A DNA stretch of 64,000 nt, taken from contig NZ_CANMED010000008.1 of the NCBI RefSeq assembly GCF_947496855.1, forward strand, positions 1 to 64,000, in the 5' to 3' direction. Within the stretch, counting starts at the first letter, position 1, and each line of letters begins with the position of its first letter. The notes under the pieces are model-generated. The model was not told where the DNA came from. It ran no database searches and saw only the letters and a program-made list of their open reading frames with translations. The stretch comes from an uncultured Aquimarina sp. (lineage in GTDB: Bacteria > Bacteroidota > Bacteroidia > Flavobacteriales > Flavobacteriaceae). The translations under genes were made by a program, and so were the position numbers. Below are positions 46,762 to 53,927 of this stretch, in pieces.

Positions 46762-46920
46762 ATGAAAAAACAAAAATCAATGGACAGCTTACTTAGCAGT
46801 CTAAAAGATCAAAAACAACCAGTCGTATTAGATCAAGAAGGAAAATCAGTACAATACTGGTGTGGGATTGGAGTTAATGCTGGGGATCACGGTAATTCTG
46901 GTCATCCTCCAAATGATTAA
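46762..46920 (+). CDS. RiPP precursor peptide 1 (52 aa)
   Basis: First of six tandem precursors. MKKQKSMDSLLSSLKDQKQP, then VVLDQEGKSVQYWCGIGVNA and the variable tail GDHGNSGHPPND. Invariant features of the family: Asp24, Glu26, Lys28, Cys34 in WCGIG, Asp42 in NAGD. Acidic and Ser/Thr/Lys residues could be joined by the ATP-grasp ligase at 48296 (graspetide-type ester or amide link), but which ones is unknown. No classical GG cleavage motif ends the leader. Confidence 0.8.
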   Translation: MKKQKSMDSLLSSLKDQKQPVVLDQEGKSVQYWCGIGVNAGDHGNSGHPPND

Positions 46921-46928
46921 ACCTTATA

Positions 46929-46962
46929 CACTACGGATTATAAAATACTATAATCTGTAGTG
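46929..46962 (+). terminator. Hairpin after precursor 1
   Basis: CACTACGGATTATA / TATAATCTGTAGTG with loop AAATAC, followed by TTTTATAT. One mismatch. The same hairpin follows precursor 3. Confidence 0.6.
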
Positions 46963-47019
46963 TTTTATATTAATTATTAATCCGATTTTCTAAACAGAAA
47001 ATCATAAAAATTTTATCAC

Positions 47020-47175
47020 ATGAAAAAACAAAAATCAATGGATTCTTTAATGAACAGTCTAGAGAATCAAAAAGAAGCAGTGGTCCTTGACCAAGAAGGA
47101 AAATCAGTACAATACTGGTGCGGGATTGGCGCTAATGCGGGTGATAAAGGTGGTTCTGGATTCCCTCCTAATTAA
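47020..47175 (+). CDS. RiPP precursor peptide 2 (51 aa)
   Basis: Most divergent leader of the array: MDSLMNSLENQKEAVVLDQE instead of MDSLLSSLKDQKDAVVLDQE. The conserved GKSVQYWCGIGANAGD follows, then tail KGGSGFPPN. Its codons also differ (gtggtccttgacc against gtcgtattagatc), so this is probably the oldest duplicate. Confidence 0.8.
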   Translation: MKKQKSMDSLMNSLENQKEAVVLDQEGKSVQYWCGIGANAGDKGGSGFPPN

Positions 47176-47197
47176 AAAAATAAATTCTAAATAAACA

Positions 47198-47225
47198 ATG
47201 GGCTTTATGACCTTATAAAGTCCAT
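47198..47225 (+). terminator. Hairpin after precursor 2
   Basis: ATGGGCTTTAT / ATAAAGTCCAT with loop GACCTT and a following AGCCTTTT. One G·T or mismatch. The same hairpin follows precursor 5. Confidence 0.55.
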
Positions 47226-47285
47226 AGCCTTTTAATCAATTATTAACCCGATTTTCTAACTAGAAAATCATAAAAATTTTATCAC

Positions 47286-47444
47286 ATGAAAAAACAAAAA
47301 TCAATGGACAGCTTATTGAGCAGTCTAAAAGATCAAAAAGACGCAGTCGTATTAGATCAAGAAGGAAAATCAGTACAATACTGGTGTGGGATTGGTGCTA
47401 ATGCAGGGGATTTTGGCAGTAGTGGAAATCCCCCTACAGATTAA
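47286..47444 (+). CDS. RiPP precursor peptide 3 (52 aa)
   Basis: Same leader as precursors 1 and 6 up to Asp42, with QKDAVV in place of QKQPVV of copy 1. Tail FGSSGNPPTD. Followed by the same hairpin as copy 1. Confidence 0.8.
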   Translation: MKKQKSMDSLLSSLKDQKDAVVLDQEGKSVQYWCGIGANAGDFGSSGNPPTD

Positions 47445-47452
47445 ACCTTATC

Positions 47453-47486
47453 CACTAGAGATTATAAAATACTATAATCTGTAGTG
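47453..47486 (+). terminator. Hairpin after precursor 3
   Basis: CACTAGAGATTATA / TATAATCTGTAGTG with loop AAATAC and a T6 tract. It is the best terminator-like hairpin of the array. Confidence 0.6.
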
Positions 47487-47543
47487 TTTTTTATTAATTA
47501 TGAACCCGATTTTCTAACTAGAAAATCATAAAAATTTTATCAC

Positions 47544-47711
47544 ATGAAAAAACAAAAATCAATGGACAGCTTATTGAGCAGTCTAAAAAATCAAAAAGAC
47601 GCAGTCGTATTAGATCAAGAAGGAAAATCAGTACAATACTGGTGTGGGATTGGAGCTAATGCTGGAGATCTTGGTAGTGCTGGAGACCCTCCCGACAAAG
47701 GAGCAATCTAG
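47544..47711 (+). CDS. RiPP precursor peptide 4 (55 aa)
   Basis: Leader as in copy 5 (SSLKNQKDAVV). Tail LGSAGDPPDKGAI is three residues longer than the others because the stop codon has moved; the only copy with Lys in the tail. No hairpin follows it before the next palindrome. Confidence 0.8.
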   Translation: MKKQKSMDSLLSSLKNQKDAVVLDQEGKSVQYWCGIGANAGDLGSAGDPPDKGAI

Positions 47712-47792
47712 ATGCCTCGTAATAAGTTTTATTGAATTCACTTAATTATGAACCCGATTTTCTTAACTAGAAAATCATAAAAATTTTATCAC

Positions 47793-47948
47793 ATGAAAAA
47801 ACAAAAATCAATGGACAGCTTATTGAGCAGTCTAAAAAATCAAAAAGACGCAGTCGTATTAGATCAAGAAGGAAAATCAGTACAATACTGGTGCGGGATC
47901 GGAGCCAATGCTGGAGATAGAGGTGGCACTGGTAACCCTCCTAATTAA
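47793..47948 (+). CDS. RiPP precursor peptide 5 (51 aa)
   Basis: Leader identical to copy 4; tail RGGTGNPPN. Its 5' palindrome has a 7-nt loop, one longer than in the others. Followed by the same hairpin as copy 2. Confidence 0.8.
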   Translation: MKKQKSMDSLLSSLKNQKDAVVLDQEGKSVQYWCGIGANAGDRGGTGNPPN

Positions 47949-47970
47949 AAAAGTATATTCTAAATAAAAC

Positions 47971-48000
47971 TATGGGCTTTATGACCTTATAAAGTCCATA
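47971..48000 (+). terminator. Hairpin after precursor 5
   Basis: TATGGGCTTTAT / ATAAAGTCCATA with loop GACCTT, followed by GCCTTTT. Repeat of the hairpin at 47198. Confidence 0.55.
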
Positions 48001-48059
48001 GCCTTTTAATTAATTATGAACCCGATTTTCCAAACAGAAAATCATAAAAATTTTATCAC

Positions 48060-48215
48060 ATGAAAAAACAAAAATCAATGGACAGCTTATTGAGCAGTCT
48101 AAAAGATCAAAAAGACGCAGTCGTATTAGATCAAGAAGGAAAATCAGTACAGTACTGGTGCGGGATTGGAGCTAATGCTGGAGACAGAGGTGGCACTGGT
48201 CACCCTCCTAATTAA
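48060..48215 (+). CDS. RiPP precursor peptide 6 (51 aa)
   Basis: Last copy. Leader as copy 3; tail RGGTGHPPN differs from copy 5 only at the His/Asn residue. It is followed by the strongest hairpin before the biosynthetic genes. Confidence 0.8.
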   Translation: MKKQKSMDSLLSSLKDQKDAVVLDQEGKSVQYWCGIGANAGDRGGTGHPPN

Positions 48216-48248
48216 TAAAAATCACAAATTGTTTATTTAATAAATAGC

Positions 48249-48280
48249 AAAAGCTGTTGTATTTCACAACAGCTTTTTAA
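48249..48280 (+). terminator. Hairpin between precursor array and biosynthetic genes
   Basis: Perfect AAAAGCTGTTGT / ACAACAGCTTTT stem with a 5-nt loop followed by T. It ends 16 bp before the ATP-grasp start. As a leaky terminator it would keep enzyme expression below precursor expression. Confidence 0.75.
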
Positions 48281-48295
48281 GAAACTAATACATAT

Positions 48296-49312
48296 ATGCA
48301 TTTAATTTTTTCTGAAAAAATAGATTTCTCCACTAATAGAGTTATTGATTGGTTATATTATTATGATCAGGAGTATGAAAAGTTTATAGGACCATCAGAA
48401 AATAAGGATCATTTTAGATTTACAGACAAAACTATCTCTTTTACATTTGGAGGAGTAAATAAAGAAGAGAAACAAGACATCATAGATGATTCTAGTGCCT
48501 TAAAAATTGATTCTACTTGGTTCAGAAGACCAAATCATAACACTCGACCCTTTAATGCAGGACTTGAATATAATGGTGTGTACCCTGAAAATATATTAAA
48601 ATATACTTTACAACAAAGAACCGATGTTTTTTGGGAATATTTGGGATATACATTAGAATCTAATAATCATCTTGGATCTTTTAAAACTTTTGAATTAAAC
48701 AAACCTATAGTAATGCAAGAAGCAGAAAGACTTGGGTTGACTATACCAAAAACACTCATTACTAATTCTAAAAAAGATCTTAAAGCTTTTTTTAAATCTT
48801 GTAACAATAGAATCATCACCAAATCACTTCATGAAATAATACCGGAATACAAGCACCCAACAGAAGATTCAAACACGGAGTTATCTTTTCATCAATACAC
48901 AACCCTGATTGATGACCTGAAGAACACCCCTGATGTATTTGCACCATCTCTATTCCAGGAATGTATTGATAAAGAGTATGAGATACGAACTATATTCTTA
49001 AATGGTTCTTGTTATTCTGCTGCTATCTTTAGCCAACTTAATGAGGAAACAAAAATTGATATGCGAAATAGGGACGCGAATACTCCAACAAGATATATCC
49101 CTTATCAACTTACGCCTGCAATAGAAGAAAGTATTATAAAACTAATGGACAAATTAAGATTAAGCTATGGAGCCATTGATATCATGAAAAGTATTGATGG
49201 ACATTATTATTTCTTAGAAATTAACCCTGTAGGTCAATATGGAGATGTATCTATGCAATGCAATTATTATTTAAATAAAAAAATAGCAGAACACTTAATC
49301 AACAATAATTAA
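48296..49312 (+). CDS. gwsG: ATP-grasp peptide maturase (grasp-with-SPASM / GwsG-like)
   Basis: 338 residues, MvdD/RimK-like ATP-grasp. ATP-binding region SLFQECIDKEYEIRTIFLNG (218-237) and catalytic end RLSYGAIDIMKSIDGHYYFLEINPVGQYG (288-316) with acidic metal ligands D295, E308 and N310. The N-terminal half (WFRRPNHNTRPF, QQRTDVFWEYL, 75-115) fits graspetide ligases. These enzymes phosphorylate an Asp/Glu side chain and form omega-ester or omega-amide crosslinks in a precursor. The pairing with a SPASM protein and a C39 exporter is the grasp-with-SPASM arrangement of Bacteroidetes. Confidence 0.85.
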   Translation: MHLIFSEKIDFSTNRVIDWLYYYDQEYEKFIGPSENKDHFRFTDKTISFTFGGVNKEEKQDIIDDSSALKIDSTWFRRPNHNTRPFNAGLEYNGVYPENILKYTLQQRTDVFWEYLGYTLESNNHLGSFKTFELNKPIVMQEAERLGLTIPKTLITNSKKDLKAFFKSCNNRIITKSLHEIIPEYKHPTEDSNTELSFHQYTTLIDDLKNTPDVFAPSLFQECIDKEYEIRTIFLNGSCYSAAIFSQLNEETKIDMRNRDANTPTRYIPYQLTPAIEESIIKLMDKLRLSYGAIDIMKSIDGHYYFLEINPVGQYGDVSMQCNYYLNKKIAEHLINNN

Positions 49313-49315
49313 TAC

Positions 49316-49513
49316 ATGAAAAAACTAAAACATAAAGATTTATTATCCTTTCCCGAGCATGTATCAATCCCTTTTGATATACACTATTTATCGATTAAAG
49401 AAAAGGATAAAAGAGATACACCAGAAAAATTTCAATACATGAAAAAATATAAAAGTGAAGGTGCTATTATGGATTTTTACAAAAAAAATTCTAATATATT
49501 AGATTTAAAATAA
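49316..49513 (+). CDS. Unrecognised 65-aa protein within the RiPP operon
   Basis: Lysine-rich (14 Lys) soluble protein, MKKLKHKDLLSFPEHVSIPF and ending KKNSNILDLK. It begins 3 bp after the ligase stop and ends directly before the SPASM gene start, so it is translated from the same transcript. It has no core-like repeat or GG motif. It could be a leader-recognition or scaffold protein, or an additional substrate. No family recognised. Confidence 0.7.
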   Translation: MKKLKHKDLLSFPEHVSIPFDIHYLSIKEKDKRDTPEKFQYMKKYKSEGAIMDFYKKNSNILDLK

Positions 49514-50533
49514 ATGCATATACCAATTAACAAATCACATTTCTTATTATTTCCTACTTGTATTCCCGTGAAAGGATATTCCCAAAGCATTATTATGGAT
49601 TTAGATAGAGGAGCTTATATAGAAATCCCAAACTTACTCTACGAAATTCTTCAATATGTTATCAACAAACGGAGTATAGAAGACATAAAATTAAAATTTG
49701 ATAATGAACTTGATGAAGGTATTGACAAATATTTTGAATACCTAGCAGCTAATGCATATGGATTTTACACAAATGATCCAAGTCCATTTAATAAGCCAAA
49801 TTCTATCTTTCATTCGCCACATAAAATAATATCTTCTGTTATTGCACTAGACAAATCATCTACTTATAACATTTCTGATGTATTAATCCAATTAAATGAC
49901 CTATCGTGTCAATTACTCCAGATTAGATGTTATGATCACTATTCTCTAGTAGATCTAGGAAACACTTTGGATACCATTAAAGAGAGTTCTATAAGAAAGA
50001 TAGAAATTTTCATCCCATATAATTCAGAATATACAGAGCAAGACTTGATCCAGTTTGTTCAAAAATTTCCAAGAGTAGTTCTAATTATTTTTGGAGCAAA
50101 AAAAGATAGAAAAATAAAAGTGGCGAAAAACTCTATAAAAAACCTAGTATTCAGCACGAAAATTCTCTCTAAAAACACTATGGAGGCCATTACTTTAGAC
50201 TCCTTTACTATTACACACCAAATGTACTATGAATCCTTAACTTACAACACGGGCCTATATAGGAAAGTATCTATCGATACAAATGGAGACATCAAGAATT
50301 ATATATCACACAAAAAGGTACATGGCAATATCAACAAAGACAAAATAGGTGAAATAATCAATACAACTAGTTTCAAAAAAAAATATTCCTTCTCTAATGA
50401 TAAGATAGAAAAATGTAAAGATTGTCAGTTTAGACATATGTGTACTTCTAATTCTGATATCATATCAAAAGAACAAGCATATACAAAAATGGATCTTTGT
50501 AATTTTGACCCATACTCCAATACCTGGAATTAA
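49514..50533 (+). CDS. gwsS: SPASM-domain peptide maturase without radical-SAM motif (GwsS-like)
   Basis: 339 residues. The C-terminus has a SPASM-type cysteine set: C301, C304, C310 (KCKDCQFRHMC) and C329 (LCNFDP), expected to bind an Fe-S cluster. The N-terminal part (about 1-290) shows a barrel-like pattern but no CxxxCxxC, so it should not cleave SAM by the classical route. In grasp-with-SPASM systems this is the second maturase; its reaction is not established. The gene starts with ATG directly after the preceding stop codon. Confidence 0.82.
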   Translation: MHIPINKSHFLLFPTCIPVKGYSQSIIMDLDRGAYIEIPNLLYEILQYVINKRSIEDIKLKFDNELDEGIDKYFEYLAANAYGFYTNDPSPFNKPNSIFHSPHKIISSVIALDKSSTYNISDVLIQLNDLSCQLLQIRCYDHYSLVDLGNTLDTIKESSIRKIEIFIPYNSEYTEQDLIQFVQKFPRVVLIIFGAKKDRKIKVAKNSIKNLVFSTKILSKNTMEAITLDSFTITHQMYYESLTYNTGLYRKVSIDTNGDIKNYISHKKVHGNINKDKIGEIINTTSFKKKYSFSNDKIEKCKDCQFRHMCTSNSDIISKEQAYTKMDLCNFDPYSNTWN

Positions 50534-50541
50534 TTTAATTT

Positions 50542-52746
50542 ATGCGCAAAAAATTTCCCCATTATCGGCAACTTAATTCTATGGAATGCGGTGCTACTTG
50601 TCTAAGAATGATCTCCAAATACCATGGAAAAAGTATTTCAATAAAAAAAATAACGGATTACACTGAGACTACAAGAGAAGGAACCAATATGCAATTATTA
50701 AGTATTGCTGCAGATAAAATTGGTTTTAGAACAATTGGAATAAAAATTAGTCCAACTCAGTTTTTCGAAGAGGTTCCTCTTCCTGTAATTATTTACTGGA
50801 AAACTAACCATTTCGTAGTTGTTTATAAGGTAACTAAAAGATCTGTTTATGTTGCTGATCCAGCATCTACAACTATAAAATACTCTAAAAAAGAATTTAT
50901 ACAAAACTGGATCGGAAAAGGAGCTAATGAAAATTCTAATGAGGGACTTGTACTCTTGTTTGAACCAACACCTAAATTATATGAAACCGAAGACACCCCG
51001 CTTAAAGATGAAAATTTTAAAAAGAGTTTTAAACATATAGTAAGCTATCTTCTTGTTCATAAAAAATTTGTTACTCAATTAATAATCGGAATTGTTGCCA
51101 CAAGCATACTAAATCTATTATTCCCTTTTCTGACACAAAGCATTGTTGACATAGGTATAAACAATCAGGATATAGGTTTTATATACATTATATTATTTGC
51201 TCAAGTGTTTTTATTTATTGGTAAGATTAGTTTAGACATTGTTAGAGGCTGGATATTATTACATGTTTCGACCAGGATCAGTATATCTTTAATTTCTGAT
51301 TTTTTTATTAAACTGATGAATCTACCTATTTCCTATTTTGATTCGAAGTTAACTGGTGATATTCTAGAAAGAGTAAATGATCATAAAAGAATAGAAACAC
51401 TATTAACAAATTCTCCTTTATCTTTTATTCTTTCGATTTTAAACATAATAGTATTCGGCACTGTTTTAGCCTATTATAGCTTGAAAATTTTTGGTGTTTT
51501 TATAATAGGAACAGTTTTATATTTTGGTTGGATAACTTTATTCTTTAAAAAAAGAGCTATCATAGATTCATCGCATTTTCATTTGATAAGTGAAGAAAAA
51601 AATAAGATTATCGAACTTATTAATGGAATGCAAGAAATAAAACTTCATAACGCAGAACAGGAAAAAAGATGGGGATGGGAGTTTATTAAAGTGAGAATAT
51701 TTAAACTTGCAACAAAAAAACTATCTCTCGAACAACTTCTAGATATCGGAACTTCTCTTATTAATGAACTTAAAAACATATTCATTGTTTTTTTTGCTGC
51801 AAAACTTGTTATAGATGGTGAAATAACCCTTGGAATGATGCTATCTATAATGTACATAATAGGGCAATTGAATGGTCCATTACAAGAGATGTTAAAAAAT
51901 AGCTACACTGTACAAGATGCTAAAATCGCGATAGAAAGATTAAATGAAATACACAAACTGCAAGATGAAGAAAATATTAATGAATCCAAATCAGATGTTG
52001 TCGATATAAACCATGACATCACTGTAGAAAACTTATCCTTTTCATATCCAGGAAGAAAAGAAAATATTTTAAAAAATATCAACCTTACAATTCCGCCTAA
52101 TAAAACAACAGCTATTGTAGGTGTTAGTGGTAGTGGAAAAACCACGTTAATTAAATTATTACTAAAATTCTATGAACCAACAAAAGGACAAATCAAACTA
52201 AAAGATCAAAGCATAGAAAATTTTTCACAAAGATCCTGGAGAAATAAGTGCGGAGTAGTAATGCAGGAAGGCTACATCTTTAATGACACCATTTTCAAAA
52301 ACATTACCATAGGACATCCATATGTTGATAAAAAACGTTTAGTTAAAGCTGTAGAAATTGCCAACGTTAAAGACCTCATAGAACGACTTCCTCAAAGCTA
52401 CAATACTAAAATCGGAAGCGATGGCATAGGGCTTAGCACAGGAGAAAAACAAAGAATACTCATAGCAAGAGCGGTATACAAAAACCCTGAAATTGTATTT
52501 TTTGACGAAGCCACAAGTGCCTTAGACACAAACAATGAACGCATAATTGTAGAAAACCTAAACAAATTTTTAAAAGATAAAACAGTAATTGTAATCGCTC
52601 ACCGTTTAAGTACAGTAAAAGACGCCGATCAAATAGTGGTTATAGATGATGGAGAAATAGCCGAAACCGGTAATCATGAATCATTGACAAAACTAAAAGG
52701 AAAGTATTTCAATTTAGTTAAAAATCAATTAGAATTAGGTGCTTAA
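50542..52746 (+). CDS. C39-peptidase ABC exporter (PCAT)
   Basis: 734 residues: N-terminal C39 protease (1-140) with Q10, catalytic C16 in NSMECGATCLRMISKYHGKS, His in NHFVVVYKV and Asp in VADPAS; transmembrane domain with about six helices (about 165-440); ATPase with Walker A GVSGSGKTT (about 527), signature LSTGEKQRILIARA (about 635) and Walker B IVFFDEATSALD. It removes leaders and exports the peptides through the inner membrane. Such enzymes cleave after GG/GA/GS; the precursors have no classic GG. Last gene of the RiPP operon, 8 bp after the SPASM gene. Confidence 0.93.
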   Translation: MRKKFPHYRQLNSMECGATCLRMISKYHGKSISIKKITDYTETTREGTNMQLLSIAADKIGFRTIGIKISPTQFFEEVPLPVIIYWKTNHFVVVYKVTKRSVYVADPASTTIKYSKKEFIQNWIGKGANENSNEGLVLLFEPTPKLYETEDTPLKDENFKKSFKHIVSYLLVHKKFVTQLIIGIVATSILNLLFPFLTQSIVDIGINNQDIGFIYIILFAQVFLFIGKISLDIVRGWILLHVSTRISISLISDFFIKLMNLPISYFDSKLTGDILERVNDHKRIETLLTNSPLSFILSILNIIVFGTVLAYYSLKIFGVFIIGTVLYFGWITLFFKKRAIIDSSHFHLISEEKNKIIELINGMQEIKLHNAEQEKRWGWEFIKVRIFKLATKKLSLEQLLDIGTSLINELKNIFIVFFAAKLVIDGEITLGMMLSIMYIIGQLNGPLQEMLKNSYTVQDAKIAIERLNEIHKLQDEENINESKSDVVDINHDITVENLSFSYPGRKENILKNINLTIPPNKTTAIVGVSGSGKTTLIKLLLKFYEPTKGQIKLKDQSIENFSQRSWRNKCGVVMQEGYIFNDTIFKNITIGHPYVDKKRLVKAVEIANVKDLIERLPQSYNTKIGSDGIGLSTGEKQRILIARAVYKNPEIVFFDEATSALDTNNERIIVENLNKFLKDKTVIVIAHRLSTVKDADQIVVIDDGEIAETGNHESLTKLKGKYFNLVKNQLELGA

Positions 52747-52913
52747 ACAATCACTTATATTATTTATGAACCAGATTTTATTGCAAAAAACAATTAAAAA
52801 GTGACCACATAACGAAGGTTATTCTACATCATCACAAATAAACTACGCACTCAAAAAGACACTATAATTCTTCAAAACAATTACTCCCTTGTACCTGATT
52901 ACAGAAACCAATC
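52747..52913. other. Downstream boundary of the RiPP operon
   Basis: Non-coding. Near 52760-52812 there is a stretch TTATGAACCAGATTTTA...AGTGACCACAT that resembles a decayed form of the block preceding each precursor (TTATGAACCCGATTTTC...TTATCACATG). Without it nothing is recognised. Confidence 0.35.
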
Positions 52914-53074
52914 TAAGAGCATGTTTAAAAACTCTGGTTCCTGTTAACTACTATTTTAGCAACCGTGACTTCGTTTCAAATAAACAACGTATCTAGATAT
53001 GTTTCTGATCTGAAGAATTGCCAGAACGCCAAACTACTGACAAACAGTTTACATCATTTTTAAACATACTCTTA
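52914..53074. mobile_element. 161-bp element with 18-bp terminal inverted repeats (MITE-like or IS remnant)
   Basis: TAAGAGCATGTTTAAAAA at the left end and TTTTTAAACATACTCTTA at the right are inverted copies with one mismatch. No coding capacity. The right end abuts the pxpC stop codon. It could be a non-autonomous insertion element or a remnant; the family is not identifiable by eye. Confidence 0.6.
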
Positions 53075-53075
53075 A

Positions 53076-53927
53076 TTACATCAATCCAAACTGAATCTTT
53101 TCGCCACTCCTTTTTTGAGCTATATTATTAATGGCATCCTTAGTTAATTGCAAGACTCTTGGATATCCTCCTGTGGTTTGACAATCTCTCATCAAGATAA
53201 TCAATTTACCTGATGGAGTCAACTGAACCGTACCTGGTAAAACTGGAGAAGTTAACATAGATTCTAAATCATTTTTCAACAACTCATCCAAGGGAATCGC
53301 CATTCGGTTCCTATCTCTAGAAATCGTAAAATCCATATCCAACAAATCATACTTTTGTGTTTCTGACAAGAGATCAAAATCCGGTCCTTCGAAAGCAATA
53401 ATTTCATTTGATTTATCCCAAAAAACAGTTTGATTAATAGCAGTATAACTTGTCGAAAAATTAGCATTTACTTTATAAGGAACAATATCACCTTTTTGAA
53501 GTATTGACGAAGTAGTAATCATTTTATATTGAGATCTACTTTTCAACACTACTTCGGACTGAAATCCCGATCTAATTCCTACAAAACCACACACCCCTTT
53601 TACGACATGTTTAAGTTTTAAAACATCTCCTTTTTTGATAAATAATTGACTGTTCATTTTCTTTTTTTCATTATTCAAAAATGGAACACAAACTGCACCT
53701 GTTATTGAAATAATGGCATCACTATGAAATTTTAAAATTGGTGGAATCATTGTCCACTCTATAACAGCGCAATTATTATCATTATTTAAAATCGCATTTG
53801 CTAAAAAAAAAGATTGACGATCCATCACACCACTTCTTGGAACCCCAAATTTAGAAAAACCCAAACGACCACTATCTTGAATAGTAGTATATAAACCTGA
53901 TGAAATTATTTCAACACTACTTATCAT
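53076..53927 (-). CDS. pxpC: 5-oxoprolinase subunit PxpC (KipA/UreA-carboxylase-like)
   Basis: 283 residues, usual length. N-terminal SSGLYTTIQDSGRLGFSKFGVPRSGVMD and C-terminal SPVLPGTVQLTPSGKLIILM...TTGGYPRV. With PxpA and PxpB it makes the ATP-dependent 5-oxoproline hydrolase that recycles the toxic metabolite to glutamate. It overlaps pxpB by 4 bp. Its 3' end is duplicated at 46036. Databases may still call it a biotin-dependent carboxyltransferase. Confidence 0.93.
   Translation of the reverse strand: MISSVEIISSGLYTTIQDSGRLGFSKFGVPRSGVMDRQSFFLANAILNNDNNCAVIEWTMIPPILKFHSDAIISITGAVCVPFLNNEKKKMNSQLFIKKGDVLKLKHVVKGVCGFVGIRSGFQSEVVLKSRSQYKMITTSSILQKGDIVPYKVNANFSTSYTAINQTVFWDKSNEIIAFEGPDFDLLSETQKYDLLDMDFTISRDRNRMAIPLDELLKNDLESMLTSPVLPGTVQLTPSGKLIILMRDCQTTGGYPRVLQLTKDAINNIAQKRSGEKIQFGLM
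53110..53279. repeat. 170-bp direct repeat, right copy (inside intact pxpC)
   Basis: Three mismatches to 46036-46205. It lies within the coding 3' part of intact pxpC, so this copy is the functional one and the left copy the truncated one. Confidence 0.9.

Larger units (their letters stand above)
46726..48043. repeat. Six conserved palindromic 5' elements of the precursor genes
   Basis: Each precursor gene is preceded, 16-18 bp before its ATG, by GATTTTC-N6/7-GAAAATC inside a conserved block (cccGATTTTC...GAAAATCataaaaattttatcac). Positions: 46726-46745, 46984-47003, 47250-47269, 47508-47527, 47756-47776, 48024-48043. Stem bases are constant while the loop varies (TTAATA, TAAACA, TAACTA, TAACTA, TTAACTA, CAAACA), which suggests selection on pairing: an RNA stem-loop in the 5' UTR or a dimeric operator. 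Confidence 0.8.

Noticed and set aside
46726..48215. CRISPR array in the regularly repeated region
   Set aside because: Repeat units of about 260 bp are coding with 51-55-aa frames and palindromes; spacers and cas genes are absent.
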